Below, in pieces: positions 10,050-17,237 of a DNA stretch of 64,000 nt. Source of the stretch: Betaproteobacteria bacterium (GTDB taxonomy: Bacteria > Pseudomonadota > Gammaproteobacteria > Burkholderiales > Burkholderiaceae_C); NCBI GenBank assembly GCA_016716535.1, contig JADJWD010000005.1, positions 372,001 through 436,000 on the forward strand, written 5' to 3'. Below the pieces are notes generated by a model, which saw only the letters and a program-made list of their open reading frames with translations, did not search any database and was not told where the DNA came from. Positions within the stretch are counted from its first letter, which is position 1. The number at the start of each line of letters is the position of its first letter. A program made the translations under genes and the position numbers.

Positions 10050-10945
10050 AGCTCGATCTCTCCTTCGAACACGAACTCGGCGGGGCCGGTCATCAGCACG
10101 TGTGCATCGTCGCCGGGCCACTCGACGGCGAGGTCGCCGCCGCGCGTATGCACGGTGACGCGGCGGTTGTTGTCGCCCGCGCCTGCCCCTGCCCCGGTAC
10201 CCAGCCACCCGAGCCGCAGGCCCGCCACCACCGCGGCGCAGGCACCGGTGCCGCACGCAAGCGTCTCGCCGGCGCCGCGCTCGTAGACGCGCAGGTCGAT
10301 CTCGCCGCTGCCGAGCACGCGCACGAAGCCGACGTTGACCTTCTTCGGGAATCGCGGGTGCGCTTCGATCAACGGCCCGAGCGTGGCCACCGGCGCGGTG
10401 ACAACGTCGTCGACGCGCAGCACCGCGTGCGGATTGCCCATCGACAGCACCGCCACCTCCGCCAGCGGCTTGCCCATCGCGTCGGCCAGCGGCCACCGCT
10501 CGAAGCCGGCGCCCGGGCCCTCGCGCCGCGGCGTCAGGCCGCCGGCTTCGAACGGGATGCGCGCGTGCTCGAACACCGGCCGGTTCATGTCCACCGTGAC
10601 GCGGCCGTCGTCGCCGAGCACCAGTTCGAGCAGGTTGTTCACCGTCTCGACCTTGATGCGCCGCTTCGTCGTCAGCCCGCGCGCGTGCACGTAGCGCACG
10701 AAGCAGCGCGCGCCGTTGCCGCAGTGCTCGACCTCGTCGCCGCTGGCGTTGAAGATGCGATAGCGGAAGTCGACGCCCGGCGTCGGGCTCTTCTCGACGA
10801 CGAGGATCTGGTCGGCGCCGACGCCGAAGCGCCGGTCGGCGAGCCGCCGCGCCTGCGGCACGGTCAGCTCGACGGCCTCGCGCGTGCCATCGAGCACGAC
10901 AAAGTCGTTGCCCGCGCCGTGCATCTTGGTGAAGTGCAAACGCAT
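10046..10945 (-). CDS. dapF: Diaminopimelate epimerase
   Basis: Converts LL- to meso-diaminopimelate for lysine and peptidoglycan synthesis, in the cytoplasm. 299 residues. Starts MRLHFTKMHGAGNDFVVLDG. The two active-site cysteines are in HCGNGARC (C75) and in ETLACGTGACAAV near residue 230; the substrate-binding NASGDEVE and NPHAVLRVDDV motifs are present. A glycine/alanine insert (GTGAGAGAGDNN) follows the second motif, a common trait of high-GC genomes. The gene lies 13 bases downstream of the acyltransferase gene and overlaps DUF484 by four bases. Confidence 0.97.
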   Translation of the reverse strand: MRLHFTKMHGAGNDFVVLDGTREAVELTVPQARRLADRRFGVGADQILVVEKSPTPGVDFRYRIFNASGDEVEHCGNGARCFVRYVHARGLTTKRRIKVETVNNLLELVLGDDGRVTVDMNRPVFEHARIPFEAGGLTPRREGPGAGFERWPLADAMGKPLAEVAVLSMGNPHAVLRVDDVVTAPVATLGPLIEAHPRFPKKVNVGFVRVLGSGEIDLRVYERGAGETLACGTGACAAVVAGLRLGWLGTGAGAGAGDNNRRVTVHTRGGDLAVEWPGDDAHVLMTGPAEFVFEGEIEL

Positions 10946-10958
10946 GGTGGGGATTGTC

Positions 10959-11864
10959 TCAATACACCGGCGCCGCCCCCGGCGGCCGCGTCTTGAAGCG
11001 CTTGTGCACCCACAGGTACTGCGCGGGCAGCCTGCGGATCTCGGCCTCGATGAAGCGGTTCATGCGCGCCGCGTCGGCCAGCGCGTCGTCGGTCGGCCAG
11101 TCGGTCCACGGTTCGAGGAAGCGCACGCGCCAGCCCTGGCCGCCGGGCAGCAGCTCGCCGACGACCGGCTGCACGATCATGTCCAGCGACCTCGCCAGCC
11201 GCGAAGGCGCCAGCAGCGTCGCCGCCGGCACGCCGAAGAACGGCACGAAGGCCGCGTCACGCAGCCCGAAGTCCATGTCGGCGGGGTTGAAGAACGCCTG
11301 CCCGCGCTTGATGGCGCGCACCATCGGCCGCGCGCTCTCGTCGCGCGCGTAGAGGTCGGCCAGGCCGAAGCGCGCGCGGCCGCGGCGCAGCGCCGCGTCG
11401 AGCACCGGGTTGCTCTGCGCGCTGTAGATGTTGCACACGCGCTTGCCCTGGAAGAGCTGCGTCGCCGCGCCCGCCACGTCGACGGCCAGGAAGTGCGGCA
11501 CGAGCCACATCACCGGCCGCTCGCTGCGCTCGGCCAGCCCGATGTCGCCCTCGACGTGGATCAGCCGCTCCAGCCGTGCGCGTGGCGCGTACCACAGCAG
11601 CGCCCGCTCGACGAGGCTGCGCCCGAGCCACTGGAAGTGCTCGCGCACGAGCGCGGCGCGCGCCGCGGCGTCCAGCTCGGGCAGGCACAGCGCGACGTTG
11701 GCCAATGCGACACGCCGCCGCGCGCGGCCGAAGCGGTGCAGCAAGCGGCCGAGCAGCCGCCCGAGCGCCGCCTGCACCGCCAGCGGCAGCCACTGCACGA
11801 ACCAGAAGACAGCCAGCAGCAGATGCGCGCCAAGGCGGGCGGGCAGGCTCACGGCGCCGTTCAC
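10959..11864 (-). CDS. LpxL/HtrB-type lipid A acyltransferase (second of two)
   Basis: Member of the lysophospholipid/lipid A acyltransferase family (301 residues), predicted to add a secondary acyl chain to lipid A at the inner membrane. An N-terminal hydrophobic anchor (HLLLAVFWFVQWLPLAVQAAL) is followed by the catalytic H-x4-D motif as HFLAVD (H124, D129), then a Kdo2-lipid-A-acyltransferase-like PADMDFG and the end YLWVHKRFKTRPPG. It starts with GTG overlapping the stop of the upstream acyltransferase by four bases, so the pair is translationally coupled. It is not identical to its neighbour and uses Asp instead of Glu in the motif; different acyl-chain or position preferences are possible. 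Confidence 0.88.
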   Translation of the reverse strand: MNGAVSLPARLGAHLLLAVFWFVQWLPLAVQAALGRLLGRLLHRFGRARRRVALANVALCLPELDAAARAALVREHFQWLGRSLVERALLWYAPRARLERLIHVEGDIGLAERSERPVMWLVPHFLAVDVAGAATQLFQGKRVCNIYSAQSNPVLDAALRRGRARFGLADLYARDESARPMVRAIKRGQAFFNPADMDFGLRDAAFVPFFGVPAATLLAPSRLARSLDMIVQPVVGELLPGGQGWRVRFLEPWTDWPTDDALADAARMNRFIEAEIRRLPAQYLWVHKRFKTRPPGAAPVY

Positions 11865-12766
11865 GGCGTGTTGGAGCCGCCCGCCTGCGGCCGCGGATTC
11901 TTGTAGCGGTGATAACCCCACAAGTACTGCGAAGGCGCCTGCCGGATCAGCGCCTCCATGCTGCGGTTGATGGCGGTCGCGTCGGCCAACGCCACGGCTT
12001 CCACATCGGCAGGCAGCGTGCGCGCGTCGGCCAGCGGCTCGGCCAGCGGCATGGTGCGCACGACGTAGCCGGCGCCGCGCGGCAGCCGTTCGCCCCAGAT
12101 GACCAGCATCGCCGCGTCGGCCTGGCGCGCGAGCTTGGCCGCCAGCGTCATCGTGTAGGCGCTCTGGCCGAAGAACGGCGCCCACACGCCCATGCCCTCG
12201 GGCGGCACCTGGTCGGGCAGCATGCCCACGGCCTCGCCACGCTTCAGCGCACGCAGCAGTTGCCGCACGCCGGCCAGCGTGGCCGGCGCGGTGGCCAGGT
12301 GCGGCCGGTCGCGCGCCCACTGTTGCAACTCGCGCAGCAGCGCCTGCTTGGCCGGCCGATACAGCACGGTGAGCGTCTGGCGCGCGCCGAAGCGCTCGGC
12401 ATAGGCTTGCGCGCAGACCTCGAAGCTGCCCATGTGCGGCGTCAGCAGCACGAGGCCGCGCCGCGGCGTCGCGCCGACGATGGCCTCGATCAGCTCGGCG
12501 CCTTCCCAGCGCACCGGGTCGGCGATCGGCGCGTCGTGCGCACGCAGCCACAGCCGCGGCGTCTCGAGCGACATGCGGCCGGCGGCGCCGATGGCAGCGC
12601 GCCGGTCGGCCTCGCCGACGCCGGCGGCGCGCGCGTTGGCATCGAGCCGTTGCCGATAGGTGGGCGAAAGCCCGTAGGCGGCCCATCCCAACCCGGTGCC
12701 CAGGCCGTGCAAAAGGCGCAGGGGAAGACGCGCGACGCCACGCAGCAGCCAGAGCGCGAGAGACAT
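11861..12766 (-). CDS. LpxL/HtrB-type lipid A acyltransferase (first of two)
   Basis: 301-residue acyltransferase of the same family as the next gene. N-terminal hydrophobic segment (LALWLLRGVARLPLRLLHGL), catalytic motif HMGSFE (H111, E116), LYRPAKQALL, LPDQVPPEGMGVWAPFFG and the C-terminal YLWGYHRYKNPRPQ, all typical for lipid A late acyltransferases. It is the first gene of the leftward operon acyltransferase-acyltransferase-dapF-DUF484-xerC and is divergent from metK. The shared promoter region starts at 12767. Confidence 0.9.
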   Translation of the reverse strand: MSLALWLLRGVARLPLRLLHGLGTGLGWAAYGLSPTYRQRLDANARAAGVGEADRRAAIGAAGRMSLETPRLWLRAHDAPIADPVRWEGAELIEAIVGATPRRGLVLLTPHMGSFEVCAQAYAERFGARQTLTVLYRPAKQALLRELQQWARDRPHLATAPATLAGVRQLLRALKRGEAVGMLPDQVPPEGMGVWAPFFGQSAYTMTLAAKLARQADAAMLVIWGERLPRGAGYVVRTMPLAEPLADARTLPADVEAVALADATAINRSMEALIRQAPSQYLWGYHRYKNPRPQAGGSNTP

Positions 12767-12773
12767 GGTTCTT

Positions 12774-12988
12774 TATAATTTGCCCCGGCCGCCGAGTTAA
12801 CAGGACAACTTGCGGGGCGGCCGGCGGTGCGAAGCTGAAGGCCCGAAGCTTAAGCGAGCGCCGCACCGGGCACCCGGTGCCCACCCTCCGCTAAAGCGTT
12901 CGCCGCGGCTCCAGCAACACTGACCGACGCGCGACGCGAGTCAGTGCAACCCGATCCCTTCCATACAGGATCAACTGGAGCCTCCACA
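12774..12988 (+). promoter_or_regulatory. metK promoter and long, probably structured leader
   Basis: TATAAT at 12774-12779 is a perfect -10 hexamer on the plus strand (the -35 is poor); transcription from about 12786 would give a leader of about 200 bases before metK. Near 12820-12860 the leader can fold: GGTGCG pairs with CGCACC around a nested AAGCT/AGCTT hairpin. It does not match a SAM riboswitch class that I can identify by eye. A Shine-Dalgarno GGAG lies at 12977-12980. Function as a regulatory RNA is inference. Confidence 0.4.
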
Positions 12989-14167
12989 GTGGCGAACGAC
13001 TTCCTCTTCACCAGCGAATCGGTTTCCGAGGGCCATCCCGACAAGGTGGCCGACCAGATCTCCGACGCGATCCTCGACGCGATCTTCAAGCAGGACCCGC
13101 GCTCGCGCGTCGCCGCCGAGACGCTGACCAACACCGGCCTGGTCGTGCTGGCCGGCGAGATCACGACCAACGCGCACGTCGACTACATCCAGGTCGCGCG
13201 CGACACCATCAAGCGCATCGGCTACGACAACACCGAGTACGGCATCGACTACAAGGGCTGCGCCGTCCTCGTCGCCTACGACAAGCAGAGCAACGACATC
13301 GCGCAGGGCGTCGACCACGCCAGCGACGACCACCTCAACACCGGTGCCGGCGACCAGGGCCTGATGTTCGGCTACGCCTGCGACGAGACGCCGGTGCTGA
13401 TGCCGGCACCCATCTACTACGCGCACCGGCTCGTCGAGCGCCAGGCGATGCTGCGCAAGAGCGGCCGTCTGCCGTTCCTGCGCCCCGACGCGAAGAGCCA
13501 GGTGACGATGCGCTATGTGGACGGCAAGCCGCACAGCGTCGACACGGTGGTGGTGTCGAGCCAGCACGCGCCCGAGATGAGCCTGGGCACGAAGATGAAG
13601 CCCGAGTTCTACGAGGCGGTGATCGAGGAGATCATCAAGCCGGTGCTGCCGAAGGAGTGGCTGAAGGACACGAAGTACCTGATCAACCCGACCGGCCGCT
13701 TCGTCGTCGGCGGCCCGCAGGGCGACTGCGGCCTGACCGGCCGCAAGATCATCGTCGACACCTACGGTGGCGCCTGCCCGCACGGCGGCGGCGCGTTCAG
13801 CGGCAAGGACCCGAGCAAGGTCGACCGCTCGGCCGCGTACGCGGCGCGTTATGTCGCGAAGAACGTCGTCGCCGCGGGCCTGGCCAAGCAGTGCCAGGTG
13901 CAGGTGGCCTACGCGATCGGCGTCGCGCGGCCGATGAACGTGACCGTCTACACCGAAGGCACCGGCAAGCTCAGCGACGACAAGATCGCCGCGCTCGTCA
14001 ACGAGCACTTCGACCTGCGCCCGAAGGGCATCATCCAGATGCTCGACCTGCTGCGGCCGATCTACGAGAAGACGGCCGCCTACGGCCACTTCGGCCGCGA
14101 AGAGCCCGAGTTCAGCTGGGAGCGCACCGACAAGGCGGCGGCGCTGAAGGCGGCGGCGGGGGTGTAA
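12989..14167 (+). CDS. metK: S-adenosylmethionine synthetase
   Basis: Makes SAM from methionine and ATP. 392 residues, slightly longer than E. coli MetK (384). Signatures: FTSESVSEGHPDKVADQISD (ATP and Mg site), GAGDQGLMFGYA, and GGGAFSGKDPSKVDRSAAYA near the C-terminal third. GTG at 12989 is taken as start because it lies eight bases after a GGAG and matches the family N-terminus (ANDFLFTSES); an ATG 45 bases upstream would add an unusual extension. A strong hairpin terminator follows. The window also holds ahcY (with an SAH riboswitch) and metF, so much of the methyl cycle is encoded here. Confidence 0.97.
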   Translation: MANDFLFTSESVSEGHPDKVADQISDAILDAIFKQDPRSRVAAETLTNTGLVVLAGEITTNAHVDYIQVARDTIKRIGYDNTEYGIDYKGCAVLVAYDKQSNDIAQGVDHASDDHLNTGAGDQGLMFGYACDETPVLMPAPIYYAHRLVERQAMLRKSGRLPFLRPDAKSQVTMRYVDGKPHSVDTVVVSSQHAPEMSLGTKMKPEFYEAVIEEIIKPVLPKEWLKDTKYLINPTGRFVVGGPQGDCGLTGRKIIVDTYGGACPHGGGAFSGKDPSKVDRSAAYAARYVAKNVVAAGLAKQCQVQVAYAIGVARPMNVTVYTEGTGKLSDDKIAALVNEHFDLRPKGIIQMLDLLRPIYEKTAAYGHFGREEPEFSWERTDKAAALKAAAGV

Positions 14168-14208
14168 GAGCGGCTGACGCTTGCGCCGAAAGGCGCGGCT
14201 GCTTTTCG

Positions 14209-14238
14209 ACGGGCGCCTGCAGGCGCCCGTTGTTCTTT
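14209..14238 (+). terminator. Intrinsic terminator of metK
   Basis: ACGGGCGCCTGCAGGCGCCCGT is a GC-rich hairpin with a perfect arm, followed by TGTTCTTT, about 40 bases after the metK stop. A smaller hairpin (GCGCC/GGCGC) precedes it. Confidence 0.75.
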
Positions 14239-14261
14239 GTGGATCGGCGAGCGCGGCACGG

Positions 14262-14390
14262 GTGCCGCGCGCCGAGGCCGCCGGGTGGTCGGCTCCGCGA
14301 ATGTCCTCTTCCGAGCGCCGAGCTTCGCTCGGCCCTCGGATGCCCCCTTTATTTCGCTGCGCCGACCACCCGGCGTCCTCGGCGTGGCAC
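14262..14390. repeat. Inverted-repeat element, copy A
   Basis: About 113 bases bounded by long near-perfect arms: GCCGAGG-CCGCCGGGTGGTCGGC at the left and the reverse (GCCGACCACCCGGCG-TCCTCGGC) at the right, with outer GTGCC/GGCAC also pairing. The core contains a second hairpin (CCGAGC...GCTCGG). Similar elements lie at 43231-43339 and, shortened, at 57555-57595. All are in intergenic positions. No open reading frame is present. Best described as a small hairpin-forming repeat or MITE-like element; whether it is mobile is unknown. Confidence 0.65.
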
Positions 14391-14461
14391 GGGCGGTTGT
14401 CTTCGAACGCCGTCGGGCAGCGGACAGGCGCGCATCGAGCCCCATCGCCTACGATCTCCCC

Positions 14462-14929
14462 ATGCCCCTTCGCTACACCGACCTCCTCGCCCAAGCGCGC
14501 GCCAGCGTGCGCGAGCTGATGCCATGGGACCTGGCGGCGCAACTCGCCGCGGCCGAGCCGCCGCTCGTGCTGGATGTGCGCGAGCCGCGCGAATTCGCGG
14601 CGCTGCGCATCGCCGGCGCGCTGAACGTGCCGCGCGGCGTGCTCGAGCAGGCCTCGGAGTGGGACTACGACGAGACCGAGCCGGCGCTCGCCGGCAGCCG
14701 CGCGCGCGCGATCGTCATCGTCTGCCGCTCGGGCAACCGCTCGCTGCTGGCCGCGCAGACGCTGCAGCAGCTCGGCTTCGCCGACGTGATCTCGCTCGCC
14801 ACCGGCCTGCGCGGCTGGAACGACGCCGAGCAGCCGCTCGTCGACGGCGACGGCCGGGCACTGGACGCCGACACCGCCGAGGCGCTGCTCGCGCCGCGCC
14901 TGCGGCAAGAGCAGCGGCGGCCGCGGTAG
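14462..14929 (+). CDS. Rhodanese-like sulfurtransferase
   Basis: Single-domain rhodanese of 155 residues. The active-site loop is VCRSGNRS with Cys88, and the conserved start of the fold (LVLDVREPREFAALRIAGALNVPRG) is present. Such proteins carry persulfide sulfur for transfer to acceptors; the partner cannot be told from sequence. The gene is preceded by repeat copy A and followed by decayed sequence, so it appears to be a stand-alone unit. There is no signal peptide. Confidence 0.88.
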   Translation: MPLRYTDLLAQARASVRELMPWDLAAQLAAAEPPLVLDVREPREFAALRIAGALNVPRGVLEQASEWDYDETEPALAGSRARAIVIVCRSGNRSLLAAQTLQQLGFADVISLATGLRGWNDAEQPLVDGDGRALDADTAEALLAPRLRQEQRRPR

Positions 14930-14959
14930 CCGAGCGCGGGCGGCTCGACGGTGATGTTC

Positions 14960-15125
14960 AGCATGAGCCACCCCCAAGTGGTACAGCGCCATATAGCCGC
15001 GCGTATCGCGCCCGATCACCAGCTCCCGCAGCCCGGGCTCGACCGGCCGGCCGATCATCGGATGCTCGGCCAGCACGTCCAGCGCCGACACGATGGCGGC
15101 GGCGCGCAGGCCGGCGCCCTCGACG
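14960..15125 (-). pseudogene. Remnant of a ParE/RelE-type toxin gene
   Basis: One minus-strand frame reads AAAIVSALDVLAEHPMIGRP then VEPGLRELVIGRDTRGYMALYHL, matching the middle and C-terminal part of ParE/RelE-superfamily toxins. The N-terminal half is missing (the frame runs upstream into unrelated sequence), the last strand breaks off after YHL, and no antitoxin gene is adjacent. The 323-base gap 14930-15252 holds only this remnant and, in another frame next to it, a short peptide-like stretch (SLAQDFLRTAQRRLAEAE, then a stop) that I cannot assign. Confidence 0.55.
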
Positions 15126-15252
15126 CCGTGCGTCAGCTCTCGCCGGTGCGCTCGGCCTCGGCCAGCCGGCGCTGCGCGGTGCGCAGGAAGTCCTGGGCAA
15201 GCGAGCCGTTCCGGGCCTTTCCTTCCAGCCGGTGTGTTCCGGCGGCGACTGG

Positions 15253-17078
15253 CTACGCCTGGGCCCGGGCGCGCTCGCGATTCAGCGCCAGCAGCCGGCG
15301 CAGGATTTCCTCGTCGGGCATCGCGGGGGTGTAGTCGGTCCAGCCGTAGGCGGCGGCGACGGCGGCGTCGAGCGCCTCGTGCGCCTGCACGAGCCAGGCC
15401 GGGCGCTGGTTGTAGAGGTTCGTCAGCGTGCGCTTGGCGAGTGGCTCCTCGAAGCCGGGCCGGGCGACGATGCGGTCGGGGTACGGCGAGGTGGTCATGC
15501 CGAGCGGCACGACCTCGGGCACGCGCTCGGTCCACTCGGGCGGGTTGAGCCACGCGTCGCGCAGCGTCACGAGGCGCGCCGCGGCGCGGGCGACCGGTTC
15601 GGCGCGGCGGCGCACTTCGGGCGTCAGGTCGGCGGGGATCAGCGCGGCGGGCGTGGTGCCGGTGCCTTCGAGGCGTTCGGTGCGCTGGTGCGCGGTGTCG
15701 GCGGGGGTGAGGCCGGCGGGGAAGGGGAAGGTCTCGAAGCAGGTGGTGGGGGTGTACCGGGGGCGGTCTTCGAGCGACGTGCCCAGGCGCAGCGACCAGA
15801 GTTCGTGGAAGCGGCTGTGCAGCAGGCCGAAGGTGGTGTCGTCGGCGCGGGCGACGACGACGAGCTGGCCGTCCACGACGACGAGCCCGGACACCCAGGT
15901 GAACAGGCGGTGCTTCGCGACCCGAGCGGTCAAGGCAAAGCGCGGCAGCGTGCGCACGGCGGCACGAAGCTCAGGCGCCGGCCGCGCGTGCAACCACCAC
16001 TTTGCACGCTCGAGTGGGTTCTGCACTTGGTCGCGAGCGGGCTTGACTTGCACCCGGACATGCTCGAATGGCGCTTCGTAGAGCGACGCTTCTTCGACTG
16101 TCCTGTCGACGCCGAAGTCCACGATCCACATGTCCTGTGCGCGCCGCGTCACGTCGAGACCGTTCATCCACGGTCGCAGTACAGCGGCGTTGCCGCTGGC
16201 ACCCAACGAAGGCGATCCGAGCCAAGCGCGCGCCAAGTCGCCCTCGATGTCGAATTGCCCCTTCTTCATGCCGCCAATGAAGCTCGCGCGCTCGTTCTGC
16301 GCCAACGTGTGCGCCGAAGTGAGGTCATTCGCAGCGCTTTCGTCTGACGCCGGAGTGAGGTCGGCATGTATCGCCGCGGCCGACTTCCCATCGAGCCGCG
16401 CGAGCTGCAGGGTGTTACCGAACCCCACCAGCGACACCCGCACCGCCGCGCCCTCATTCACCCACGGCTCGTCGCTCCACGCCTCGAAGATGCGCGTCGT
16501 CTTCACGATCGCATCGAGCACCTCGCGCGCAGCCGCTCGGCGGTGCCGGCGAAGGCGCGCGCCGCCTCTTCGGTGATCTCGCGGTTGCTGCGCTTGGGCC
16601 GGAAGGCCTCGGGGTCGGTCCACAGCTTCGCGAGGCGCTGGCGCACCGCGGCTTCTGCGAGGTCTTCGAGCGCAAAGCGGTGGCACTCGCTGGGCGTGCC
16701 GGTGAAGTGCGTGTGCACCTCGATGCGCAGGCGGTCGCTGACGACGAGCAGCGGCGGGTTCGCCAGCGGCAGCGCGTACATCATCAACTGCTTCAGCGCC
16801 GCTTCGAGGTTCCTGCCCGGCGCCTTGTATTCCCACGCGAAGTGGCCGGCGAGCCAGACGTCGGCAAAGCCGTCGGTGCGCGGTGCGCGGCCGTCGGCGC
16901 TTGCGCTGCCGGTCTTCGTGACGCCGCGCTCGAAGCAGTAGCGCTCGGGGTCGGCCGGCTCGGGCACGCCGAGCACGCGGCACAGGTCGATGAAGTGCGC
17001 CTGCGCGCCGGCGCGTTCGTTCAGTTCGTGCGCCGTGCCACCCGGCTGCCACTTGGCGATGAACTCCTGCGCCCGCAT
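15253..17078 (-). pseudogene. MmeI/Eco57I-like restriction-modification gene lacking its methyltransferase core
   Basis: Two readable pieces in different frames. The 5' piece (17078 to 16503) matches the N-terminal nuclease region of MmeI-family type IIG/class I DNA methyltransferases: QEFIAKWQPGG, AHFIDLCRVLGVPEP, and the D...ExK-type nuclease motif GFADVWLAGHFAWEYKAPG, then ALANPPLLVVSDRLRIEVHT. The 3' piece (about 16520 to 15253) matches the target-recognition and C-terminal region: TRIFEAWSDEPWVNEGAAVR, VLRPWMNGLDVTRRAQDMWI, VAKHRLFTWVSG, YTPTTCFETFPFP, KRTLTNLYNQRPAWL. Between them the whole SAM-binding/catalytic domain (motifs of the FxGxG and NPPY kind, several hundred residues) is absent and the frame shifts. 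The product cannot methylate. A free nuclease fragment would be hazardous, so the remaining 5' piece is probably not active. Confidence 0.72.
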
Positions 17079-17237
17079 GGCGGCGATTGGAGCATGCGCC
17101 GAGGGCGGCCCGGGGGGCCGGGCGACCTGCATCAGCCCCGATCGACCCCGATCAACCCCGATGGCCGCATGCGGTCACTTCGTCCGCTACCCGGCCGCCC
17201 GGCGTATAAGGACCGGCCCAGCCCGAGGTCGCGGCCC

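Noticed and set aside
12971..15553. Long minus-strand open frame spanning metK and beyond
   Set aside because: It is a shadow of metK and the rhodanese in a GC-rich genome: arginine/alanine/valine-rich with no recognisable domain, apart from the short ParE-like stretch listed separately.
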